DNA from: Bacteroidales bacterium
GTDB taxonomy: Bacteria > Bacteroidota > Bacteroidia > Bacteroidales > JAAYJT01
Length of the DNA: 37,126 nucleotides
NCBI GenBank assembly: GCA_012522795.1
Contig: JAAYJT010000097.1
Location: 1-37,126, forward strand
Direction: 5' to 3'
The position numbers were made by a program, and so were the translations under genes. This document shows, in pieces, positions 8,320 to 15,926 of this stretch (position 1 is its first letter; the number at the start of each line of letters is the position of its first letter). The notes beneath the pieces were generated by a model. The model made no database searches. It saw only the letters and a list, made by a program, of their open reading frames with translations, and was not told where the DNA came from.

Positions 8320-9120
8320 ATGACATACCAAACAATCTTATTAGAAATCAAAGAAGATGTCGCTACCATCTGGTTAAACCGTCCGGAGGTGCGCAATGCG
8401 TTTAATCATATTACAATCACCGAGCTTATTACGGTTTTCAAAGAAATTGGGAATTATGAAAATCTGAGGGCTGTTGTAATCAGGGGGAAAGGTAAATCGT
8501 TCTGTGCAGGAGCCGATTTAAACTGGATGCGTGCTGTAAAGGATTTCACATTTGAACAGAATTTACAGGAAAGTCTCGACCTTAGTGAATGTTTATACAC
8601 AATCTACACATTTGATAAACCGGTTATTTCAGTAGTTCATGGTGCTGCTATTGGAGGTGCTAACGGCATAATTGCTGCAAGCGATATAGCCATTTGTGAA
8701 GAAAATACGATATTTTCGCTCAGCGAGGTAAAAATAGGGATCATTCCTGCCTGCATTTCACCTTATGTAATAAAAAGGGTCGGAGAACCGAGGGCACGTG
8801 AATTAATGCTTACCGGAAAACGAATTAAAGGTGCGGAAGCTGAGAAATATAATCTTGTGAACCACTCATTGCCCGAATCCGAAATTGAAAATTATCTGAA
8901 CGATACTGTCAGATTTTTAAAGGAAGCAGGACCTAAAGCTGTGAGCAGGTGCAAATCTTTGATCTATAATGTAATAAATGAAATTCCTTTGCAGGATGCC
9001 CTTGAATATACTGCCAGAATGATCGCTCAGCAAAGAATAACACAGGAAGCACAGGAAGGCATGAGTGCTTTTCTTGAAAAACGTTCACCGACATGGATTC
9101 AAAACACTGAAGATCAATAA
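8320..9120 (+). CDS. Enoyl-CoA hydratase family, probable methylglutaconyl-CoA hydratase
   Basis: This 266-residue crotonase-fold protein probably hydrates 3-methylglutaconyl-CoA to HMG-CoA. The oxyanion-hole segments are SFCAGADLNWM (near 60-70) and HGAAIGGANGIIAASD (near 108-121). The SEVKIG segment (catalytic-type Glu136), followed by IPACISPYVIKRVGE, is typical of the methylglutaconyl-CoA hydratase (LiuC-like) branch. The other Glu of the two-Glu crotonases is absent at the GGANG position, as in many LiuC-type enzymes. It sits between the two subunits of methylcrotonyl-CoA carboxylase, one step before it in the pathway product chain, which supports the assignment. The substrate is inferred from motif and context. 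Confidence 0.88.
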   Translation: MTYQTILLEIKEDVATIWLNRPEVRNAFNHITITELITVFKEIGNYENLRAVVIRGKGKSFCAGADLNWMRAVKDFTFEQNLQESLDLSECLYTIYTFDKPVISVVHGAAIGGANGIIAASDIAICEENTIFSLSEVKIGIIPACISPYVIKRVGEPRARELMLTGKRIKGAEAEKYNLVNHSLPESEIENYLNDTVRFLKEAGPKAVSRCKSLIYNVINEIPLQDALEYTARMIAQQRITQEAQEGMSAFLEKRSPTWIQNTEDQ

Positions 9121-9189
9121 GTATAATCATATAGCACAAGTATTAATATCTATCAGATTTATCCCTAATTTATTGTAAATGAATGATTA

Positions 9190-11178
9190 ATGGAAATATC
9201 AAAAATCCTGATTGCCAATCGCGGCGAAATAGCCGTTCGCATTATCCGCACTGCCAGACGTATGGGTATTGCTACTGTAGCTGTTTTTCATGAATCTGAT
9301 TCAGAGAGTTTGCATGTGGAACTTGCCGACGAAGCTTTCTCGCTGGGCGATGGTACTCTTGCCGATACTTATCTAAATATTCCCAAACTTATAAATATAG
9401 CCGGCATAAGCCGGTGCGATGCAATACATCCGGGTTATGGATTCCTGTCAGAAAACCATATATTTGCTCAGACTTGCCAGGATGCAGGATTAGTTTTTAT
9501 TGGTCCTTCACCTGATTCTATACTTTTAATGGGCAATAAATTACAAGCAAGAGATTATGCAATGGAATCAGGATTGCCGCTTGTACCTGCACACACTATT
9601 GAGGAAGGAAAAGATATCCCTGAGCTTGCAGAAAATGAATTCCCGTTTTTGATAAAAGCTGCTGCAGGTGGTGGTGGCAAAGGAATGCGCATAGTTTACA
9701 ACAGCTCTGAAATGAGAGAAGCTATAGCTTCTACCCGGCGCGAAGCAAAAAATTATTTTGGTGATCCTACAGTTTTTATCGAGAAATATATTGAAGATCC
9801 CCGTCATATCGAAGTGCAGGTGCTTGGTGATAAGTATGGCAATGTAATCCACCTTTTTGAACGTGAATGTAGTATACAGCGCAGATATCAGAAAATTATC
9901 GAGGAATCGCCATCGGCAACTCTTACGCCTGATAAACGCTGGAAAATATGTGAATCTGCAGTACGATTTGTAAAAACAATAAACTATTACAATGCCGGTA
10001 CTATAGAATTTTTGATGGACAAACATCAAAACTTTTATTTCCTGGAAATGAATACCAGAATACAAGTAGAACACCCTGTTACTGAGATGGTTACAGGCAT
10101 TGATATTGTGGAAGAACAAATAAATATAGCAAGTGGTAAAGCATTAAGATTTAAGCAGGAAGATATTCACCAAAATGGTCATGCAATAGAATGCCGTATT
10201 TATGCTGAAGATCCGGCTAATAATTTTCTGCCTTCACCAGGATTTATCCATTATTATTCGATGCCAAAGGCAAAAAATATAAGGGTTGACAATTACATTA
10301 ATGAAAAAGCTGAAATATCCGGCTTTTTTGACCCTATGATAAGTAAACTTATAGTCAGGAGTAAAAACCGTAAGGATGCAATTGAGCATAGTATCGCTGC
10401 TCTACAGGATGTAGTGATTCACGGAATAAAAACAAATACTGAATATCTCAAAGGGATACTACAGCACCAGGATTTTCAGAATAATAATATTTCAACGACC
10501 TTTTGCAGGGATGAAACTAACAAAATAAATTCTGAGATTGAAACAGAAAAGAAAAATCTGAACAAATCAGAATACATAATTGCAGCTTTATTATACCGGC
10601 TTAATCAACCATTCAGAAAGGATTCTGCAAACATATGGCAACAAATAAGTTACTGGAGACATTTTATGCAAATCCCGGTTCGGTGCGAAGAAATTACCTG
10701 CAAAATAAAAGTAGAAAACTCAGGTAAGGGGAAGTATATTTTTACTAAAAACGACCAGAAGCATGAATGTCAGATAAATGATATTGCTGAAAACATGATT
10801 GATTTCAGCGTTGATAATGAAAGATTCAGAACTTCGGTTTCAATTGACGACAAGCAGCATATCATGGTACGGATGCACGGATTTGATTTTGAAGTGAAAT
10901 GTGATGATATTCTTGGCGATGAATCGGTAATAGGTGATTCGGGTCAGGGAAGCGAACGCCATGATAATGATCTGGTTTCGCCAATGCCGGGAAAAGTAAT
11001 TGATGTAAGAGTAAAACCGGGTGACAAAGTAACCAAAGGGGAAATTGTAGCTATTATTGAATCCATGAAAATGGAAAACAATATTATAGCACCATTTGAT
11101 TCAAGCGTTGAAGATGTTTATGTTGAAAAAGGGAGTTCTGTTGGCGGAGCACAATTATTGGTCAGATTAAAAATATAA
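9190..11178 (+). CDS. mccA: Methylcrotonyl-CoA carboxylase, biotin carboxylase/BCCP (alpha) subunit
   Basis: The 662-residue protein combines an N-terminal biotin carboxylase (residues about 1-450) with a C-terminal biotinyl domain (about 595-662). Signatures are KILIANRGEIAVRI, HPGYGFLSEN, the ATP-grasp glycine loop AAAGGGGKGMR, RECSIQRRYQK, EMNTRIQVEHPVTE, and the biotin site ESMKMEN, whose central Lys is residue 627. It uses ATP and bicarbonate to carboxylate biotin, which MccB then uses on 3-methylcrotonyl-CoA. The middle region (about 470-590) is the variable linker that contacts the beta subunit. Acetyl- and propionyl-CoA carboxylase alpha subunits share this design; the assignment to methylcrotonyl-CoA rests on the neighbouring MccB, hydratase and HMG-CoA lyase. 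Confidence 0.92.
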   Translation: MEISKILIANRGEIAVRIIRTARRMGIATVAVFHESDSESLHVELADEAFSLGDGTLADTYLNIPKLINIAGISRCDAIHPGYGFLSENHIFAQTCQDAGLVFIGPSPDSILLMGNKLQARDYAMESGLPLVPAHTIEEGKDIPELAENEFPFLIKAAAGGGGKGMRIVYNSSEMREAIASTRREAKNYFGDPTVFIEKYIEDPRHIEVQVLGDKYGNVIHLFERECSIQRRYQKIIEESPSATLTPDKRWKICESAVRFVKTINYYNAGTIEFLMDKHQNFYFLEMNTRIQVEHPVTEMVTGIDIVEEQINIASGKALRFKQEDIHQNGHAIECRIYAEDPANNFLPSPGFIHYYSMPKAKNIRVDNYINEKAEISGFFDPMISKLIVRSKNRKDAIEHSIAALQDVVIHGIKTNTEYLKGILQHQDFQNNNISTTFCRDETNKINSEIETEKKNLNKSEYIIAALLYRLNQPFRKDSANIWQQISYWRHFMQIPVRCEEITCKIKVENSGKGKYIFTKNDQKHECQINDIAENMIDFSVDNERFRTSVSIDDKQHIMVRMHGFDFEVKCDDILGDESVIGDSGQGSERHDNDLVSPMPGKVIDVRVKPGDKVTKGEIVAIIESMKMENNIIAPFDSSVEDVYVEKGSSVGGAQLLVRLKI

Positions 11179-11230
11179 AGCCAAGAAATAAAGCCTGAAA
11201 TATTAGCCATAAATCTGAAAATCAATTATT

Positions 11231-12376
11231 ATGGATTTTAATTTAAATGAAGAACACAATCTGATAAGGCAAACTGTTAGAGATTTTGCCGAAAGGGAAA
11301 TACGCCCTATGGCTCGTGAATTAGATGAAAAAGCCGAATTTTCTACTGAGCTGACCAGCAAAATTGGTGAAATTGGATTATTTGGGATAAACACCGCTGT
11401 TGAATATGGCGGACAAGGTATGGATACCTTATCATATATAATAGCTATTGAGGAACTTGCTCGCATTGACGGGTCGCAAGCAGCAACAGTTGCAGCTCAT
11501 AATTCTTTGGGAATAAGCCCATTGCTCAAATTTGGAACTGAAGAACAAAAACACAGGCTAATCCCTCAGCTCTGCACAGGTAAAGCGTTATGGGCTTTTG
11601 GTCTTACTGAACCTGAAGCCGGCTCCGATTCAAGAGCAAGTAAAACAACTGCAAACCTTGAAAATGGAGTGTGGATCATTAACGGTTCAAAAATATTTAT
11701 TACAAATGGTTCAGCAGAAATATCAGCCGGCGTAACAGTACAGGCAGTATCAGGAAATGCTGGCGGGAAGAAGGAATTTTCATGTATCATAGTGGAAAAG
11801 GGAACTCCAGGTTTCACTGCCAGTCCCATTCATAATAAAATGATGTGGCGGGCTTCGGATACAGCAGAAATGTTTTTCGACGATTGTCGTGTTCCTGAAG
11901 AAAATCTATTGGGAAAACGTGGCGAAGGTTCAAAAATAATGCTGAGCACCCTCGATGGCGGAAGGCTTTCAATTGCAGCCATGGGACTTGGACATGCCCA
12001 GGGTGCGTTTGAACTTGCCCTGAAATATGCTCAGGAACGCAAACAGTTCGGGCGACCAATTGCAAAATTTCAGGTAAATGCTTTCAAACTGGCTGATATG
12101 GCTACAAAAATTGAGCTTGCACGTACCTTCCTTTATAAAGCATGCTGGATGAAAGATCAGGGTATGCCTTTTGGCAAGGAAGCGGCAATGGCAAAACTCT
12201 ATTGCTCTGAAATAGCAAAGGAAATAGCCGACGAAGCGGTGCAGATACACGGAGGCTACGGACTGCTCAAAGATTATGAAATCGAACGTCATTTCCGTGA
12301 TCAGCGCCTGCTGCAAATAGGCGAAGGCACATCAGAAATACAAAGAATTGTGATTGCAAAACATCTTGGAATTTGA
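11231..12376 (+). CDS. Acyl-CoA dehydrogenase with SCAD-type catalytic Glu
   Basis: This FAD enzyme of 381 residues has the full family layout: a helical N-terminal domain, FGLTEPEAGSDS and WIINGSKIFITNG for FAD and substrate binding, the RKQFGRPIAKFQ helix, and a C-terminal QIHGGYG, then IGEGTSEIQ. In this cluster isovaleryl-CoA dehydrogenase would be expected. However, the isovaleryl-type base (a Glu in the segment corresponding to LDLERL) is Gly here (LDGGRL), and Glu365 in IGEGTSEIQ occupies the position of the short-chain/butyryl-type base. It could therefore act on butyryl- or 2-methyl-branched acyl-CoA, or still on isovaleryl-CoA with a relocated base. It starts 52 bases after mccA, so cotranscription is likely. 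Confidence 0.9.
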   Translation: MDFNLNEEHNLIRQTVRDFAEREIRPMARELDEKAEFSTELTSKIGEIGLFGINTAVEYGGQGMDTLSYIIAIEELARIDGSQAATVAAHNSLGISPLLKFGTEEQKHRLIPQLCTGKALWAFGLTEPEAGSDSRASKTTANLENGVWIINGSKIFITNGSAEISAGVTVQAVSGNAGGKKEFSCIIVEKGTPGFTASPIHNKMMWRASDTAEMFFDDCRVPEENLLGKRGEGSKIMLSTLDGGRLSIAAMGLGHAQGAFELALKYAQERKQFGRPIAKFQVNAFKLADMATKIELARTFLYKACWMKDQGMPFGKEAAMAKLYCSEIAKEIADEAVQIHGGYGLLKDYEIERHFRDQRLLQIGEGTSEIQRIVIAKHLGI

Positions 12377-12607
12377 GAGAATAAAAAAACATAATGTCAT
12401 AAAATAGCGGAGAATAAATAATCATCAATCATTAAACTCAAAACTTATAAGCTGAAAATTTGTTTTTATCTGTTGAGTAAAGTATATATCTGAATTTAAA
12501 TAACCAAAAACCAACATAATTCTGTAACAGTTCATTACATATTTTTTTGTTAGACCTGTTTCATATTAGCCGGTAATTTATTCTATACCAGGACAAAAAC
12601 ATCAAAC
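12377..12607. other. Intergenic gap inside the leucine cluster
   Basis: This 231-base AT-rich gap separates the dehydrogenase from HMG-CoA lyase. I see no open frame, no strong hairpin and no good TAnnTTTG box. The lyase may have its own promoter here, but none can be named. Confidence 0.3.
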
Positions 12608-13516
12608 ATGGATCAAACGCTTAAAAGCCCTATCAGGATCACTGAGTCGCCCCGCGATGCTATGCAGGGATTGAAACATTTCATTCCTACCGAGAATAAA
12701 ATCAGGTATATCAATGCTTTATTAAAAGTAGGATTTGATATTATTGATTTTTTTAGTTTTGTTTCGCCAAAAGCTATTCCACAGTTTAGCGATGTAAACA
12801 AAGCAATGTCAATGCTTGATCTTAACGACACTGATACTGAACTACTTACAATTATTGGTAATGCAAAATGGGGTGAGGAAGCTGCAAAATGGGAGATTAT
12901 TGACTGGTTTGGATTTCCTTTTTCAATTTCTGAAACATTTCAGAAAATGAATCTTAACAGTTCACACGAACATTCACTTGAAACGGTTAAAAGATTACTT
13001 GAAATCACAGACAAAAACAATAAAGATCTCAGATGTTATCTTTCAATGGCTTTTGGTAACCCATACGGAGAAAAGTGGGATATTGATGTTGTGACAGAAT
13101 GGATTTATAAACTTAATAAAGAAGGTGTAAGGCATATTGCAATTTCTGATACAATAGGGGTTTCAAAACCGAAAGATATACACGAAATTTTTACTTTGGT
13201 TTTCAAAGAGTTTCCCGAAACTGATTTTGGATTTCATCTGCATACAAGCAAAAAAGGTCTTTTTGAGAAAATTGAAGCCGCCTGGGATGCAGGTTGCAGG
13301 AATTTCGACAGCGTTTTAACAGGTATTGGCGGTTGTCCTTTATCGGGTTACGAACTTGTGGGTAATCTCGACACTCTGGATCTTATTTCATTTATCAATG
13401 AAAAAAACATACCTTATCGTATTGATAATGATATGCTTAACGATGCAGTGAGAATAGCCAGCGAAATATTTTCTCCTTTACCAACAAACTTTAGCCCTGT
13501 AAGCCTGGATTTGTAG
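12608..13516 (+). CDS. Hydroxymethylglutaryl-CoA lyase
   Basis: The enzyme cleaves HMG-CoA to acetyl-CoA and acetoacetate, the last step of leucine degradation. It is a TIM-barrel protein of the HMGL/homocitrate-synthase family, 302 residues long. Key residues are visible: the strand-1 motif ITESPRDAMQG with the metal ligand Asp16, SFVSPKAIPQF near 50-60, the metal-binding HLH at 210-212 (FHLHTSKKG), and the signature GIGGCPLSG with the expected catalytic Cys243. The ESPRDAMQG form of the first motif is typical of the Bacteroidota group. It is downstream of the dehydrogenase and completes the pathway from 3-methylcrotonyl-CoA. Confidence 0.9.
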   Translation: MDQTLKSPIRITESPRDAMQGLKHFIPTENKIRYINALLKVGFDIIDFFSFVSPKAIPQFSDVNKAMSMLDLNDTDTELLTIIGNAKWGEEAAKWEIIDWFGFPFSISETFQKMNLNSSHEHSLETVKRLLEITDKNNKDLRCYLSMAFGNPYGEKWDIDVVTEWIYKLNKEGVRHIAISDTIGVSKPKDIHEIFTLVFKEFPETDFGFHLHTSKKGLFEKIEAAWDAGCRNFDSVLTGIGGCPLSGYELVGNLDTLDLISFINEKNIPYRIDNDMLNDAVRIASEIFSPLPTNFSPVSLDL

Positions 13517-13560
13517 ACGGATAAATACCGAAATTCCGGATTTTTACCTTTCCGAACTCC

Positions 13561-13586
13561 AGAATAGTTTCCATTCTATTTTTTTT
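13561..13586 (+). terminator. Weak rho-independent terminator after HMG-CoA lyase
   Basis: A 5-bp stem, AGAAT at 13561-13565 with ATTCT at 13573-13577, is followed by A and eight T residues. The stem is short and AT-only, so termination strength is doubtful. Its position 44 bases after the lyase stop fits the end of the leucine cluster. Confidence 0.3.
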
Positions 13587-13669
13587 GATCGAACGACAAG
13601 ATAGCATAAAACACATATTGAATCAAAAAAATATTCTATCTTGCAACAAATTAAAACAGAATTAAGCAC

Positions 13670-15028
13670 ATGAAAAAATCACTGATTATCAGCCTGTTAA
13701 GCTGTTTTATCTTATCAACAGCTTTGTTTTTTATCTCAATTTCTGCTTTTGCGCAAGATACAAATGCTGACAAAAGCAAGATAAAGACCGGCTGGACCTT
13801 TGGTGCTTTGCCGGCAGTATCGTTTAATTCCGATTTAGGATTTCAGTATGGTGCTCTGGTGAATTTTTATTATTTTGGTGATGGCAAAAGCTATCCCAAA
13901 TATATGCACTCACTTTATGGCGAGGTTTCACGATATACAAAGGGTAGTGGAATAAATCGTTTTTTTTATGATTCTGAATACCTAATCCCCAAGATCAGAG
14001 TTACTGCCGATGTTAGTTACTTAACTGATAAAGCCCTCGATTTTTACGGATTTAATGGATATGATGCCGTTTATAATTCTTTTTGGGAAGATAAGGATGA
14101 TCAAAATTATCTTTCAAGAATGTTTTATCGTCACGAAAGAAATATGTTCCGGTTTATGACCGATTTTCAGGGTTCGCTTATAGAGAAGAAACTTCGCTGG
14201 GTTGCAGGTTTTGGCATCCTACACAATTCTGTAGATATTGTTGATATTGAAGCTCTTAATAAAGGAAAGAAGAAGGACCTTCTCCCCGACACCCTCAGCT
14301 TGTACGATTATTACAGAAATTGGGGAATAATTGAGGATGGAGAAAAAAGCGGAGGCTGGTCTAATAATATTAAGGTTGGGCTTGTGTATGATACCCGCGA
14401 TTTTGAACCAAACCCTATGAAAGGGCTCTGGAGTGAAGTAGTACTTTTTGCAACTCCCGGCTTTCTTGGAAATGGTGATTATGGATTTGCTAAAATCTCA
14501 GCAACACACCGCCAGTATTTCACAATTGTGAAAGACAAACTCTCATTTGTTTACCGTTTAAACTATCAGGGAACTATTGCCGGAACCGTACCTTTTTATA
14601 TGCAAACTTACATGATCAATTCTTTCAGCAATTCCTCAAATACTGATGGACTGGGTGGATCGAAAACTGTACGCGGCATGTTGCGAAACAGAGTTGTTGG
14701 AGATGGTGTTGCATTTGGTAATGCTGAATTCCGGTGGAAATTCTATAAAACTGTAGTAATGAAACAGAATCTTTATCTCGGGCTAAACCTGTTCATGGAT
14801 GCCGGTAAGGTTCTTAAAAAAATAGATTTCCAAAAACCCGAATCAACATGGCCATTTAATCCTTCTGAACTATTTGCCTATGATGCGGAATCAATTCATA
14901 CAACTCTTGGAGCAGGATTAAGAATAGTTCTCAACGAAAATTTCATTATTGCTGTTGACTACGGCAAACCTTTTGACAAACGTGATGGTAATAGCGGTTT
15001 GTATATTGGTTTGAATTATCTTTTTTAA
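13670..15028 (+). CDS. BamA/TamA-type outer membrane beta-barrel protein
   Basis: The 452-residue protein has a signal peptide (residues about 1-28, ending SISAFAQ) and no visible POTRA domains. The rest is rich in alternating aromatic strands and resembles the C-terminal Omp85/surface-antigen barrel. The Omp85 loop motif VRG is present in SKTVRGMLRNRVVGDGVAFGNAEFRW, and the protein ends in Phe (GLYIGLNYLF), as outer-membrane barrels often do. Related Bacteroidota proteins are annotated only as BamA/TamA family; without POTRA domains it is unlikely to be the main assembly factor BamA. It stands alone between the leucine cluster and the convergent alkD pseudogene. Its cargo or function is unknown. 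Confidence 0.8.
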   Translation: MKKSLIISLLSCFILSTALFFISISAFAQDTNADKSKIKTGWTFGALPAVSFNSDLGFQYGALVNFYYFGDGKSYPKYMHSLYGEVSRYTKGSGINRFFYDSEYLIPKIRVTADVSYLTDKALDFYGFNGYDAVYNSFWEDKDDQNYLSRMFYRHERNMFRFMTDFQGSLIEKKLRWVAGFGILHNSVDIVDIEALNKGKKKDLLPDTLSLYDYYRNWGIIEDGEKSGGWSNNIKVGLVYDTRDFEPNPMKGLWSEVVLFATPGFLGNGDYGFAKISATHRQYFTIVKDKLSFVYRLNYQGTIAGTVPFYMQTYMINSFSNSSNTDGLGGSKTVRGMLRNRVVGDGVAFGNAEFRWKFYKTVVMKQNLYLGLNLFMDAGKVLKKIDFQKPESTWPFNPSELFAYDAESIHTTLGAGLRIVLNENFIIAVDYGKPFDKRDGNSGLYIGLNYLF

Positions 15029-15107
15029 ATCATACTTTTAATTCAAACACTTGCTATTTTTGATCAATTATCAGAGTCTATTCCCGATTTTTGATTGATC
15101 CGATTAT

Positions 15108-15916
15108 TCATTCTTTCTTTTTTTCGACCCATTTCAGTGCTTCACGATGGCTAAGTCCCGAGAGTTCATTATTCTCAACAAACTGAACAACAGTTTCCGG
15201 TGAAGTTTTTGAATATTTGCGCAAAGCCCATCCAATAGCTTTACGAATAAAAAATTCATTACTGTCTTTCAGCCGCTTAATAAAATCAAAAAGTAAGTCT
15301 GTATTGGTTGTATTTTTATACGAATTGTATTTACAAAATAGTCCAAGCTGTTTTGTAAATTACAATCGTTAATGCCGGTGGTTAAAATATTCAGAACAAT
15401 TGAGCGGAGCGATAATTGGTCTGTTATATTTTTCCAATCGGTATTATATTTCAACTGAAACAGCTAGGCTGTGCGTTGCAGCCAGATATTACCTGAGTGA
15501 AGCCAGTTCTCAGTTTTGCACTGGATTAAATGAGGATTTTTCTTAAAACATTTTCCTGCAATATTAATAGCTATCAGATCTACGGTATCCCACCATGATT
15601 TATTAACAATCATGAATTCAACTACTTCAATAGCGTCTCCATTATTTTGGAGAAGTAGTCTATCAGTGAGTGCAATCCCAAAATACTGATACTCCCTTTC
15701 AGGTTGCTGCCAAAGCTCCTTTATAAGACTCTCAAAAATTGAAAGTTCAGGTAAACCATAAGTTTTGAAAAAAACTCGCATGATCTCCCATCGGACTGTT
15801 GACCGGATACCAAGAAACTCAAACTGGTTACGCATGTATTTTTTCATAAATACTGCATCAGTCGGGCTGGCATATTCCTGAAAAAGTAAGGCAACAGGCT
15901 GAAGATATAAATCCAT
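15108..15916 (-). pseudogene. alkD: Broken AlkD-type DNA glycosylase gene
   Basis: The N-terminal 150 codons (15916 to 15467) encode a HEAT-like AlkD fold, with RSTVRWEIMRVFFK, YFGIALTDRL, NKSWWDTVDLIA and LHSGNIWLQRTA. An in-frame TAG at 15464-15466 interrupts it there. The family sequence resumes with LFQLKY, is split by a repeat of about 124 bases, and then continues as YKNTTNTDLLFDF, EFFIRKAIGWALRKYSK and ELSGLSHREALKWVEKK to a TGA at 15108-15110. AlkD removes alkylated bases such as 3- and 7-methylpurines from DNA. Here the gene has two lesions, a stop and a frame-changing insertion, so it should be inactive unless the truncated product works. It begins 10 bases after the aminopeptidase stop, so the two were probably one operon. 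Confidence 0.85.
15318..15448 (-). mobile_element. MITE-like repeat, copy 1, inserted in alkD
   Basis: On the minus strand the element begins ATACCGATTGG and ends with ACAATTCG followed by TATA. Its ends are imperfect inverted repeats: ATACCGATTGGA against ATACGAATTGTA, 9-10 of 12 matching. TATA occurs at both junctions (15317-15320 and 15445-15448). Removing the insert together with one TATA copy restores the alkD sequence TTGAAATATAAAAATAC. Over its first 82 shared bases it differs from the right-end copy at two positions. It encodes no transposase, so it must be mobilised in trans if it is mobile. The exact boundary and target duplication are ambiguous, because TATA could belong to either. 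Confidence 0.7.
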
Positions 15917-15926
15917 TTTCTTTGGG

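Noticed and set aside
9568-10119. Minus-strand open frame of 183 codons inside mccA
   Set aside because: It is antisense to the strongly conserved biotin carboxylase domain and Phe/Cys-rich without recognisable motifs.
15063-15100. GATCAAT/ATTGATC inverted pair as a terminator after the BamA-like gene
   Set aside because: The stem is only 7 bp and AT-rich with a loop of about 25 bases, and no T run follows on the plus strand.
15269-15454. 61-codon open frame across the alkD insertion
   Set aside because: It is made of alkD sequence, the MITE-like element and out-of-frame alkD sequence; it is a product of the insertion, not a gene.
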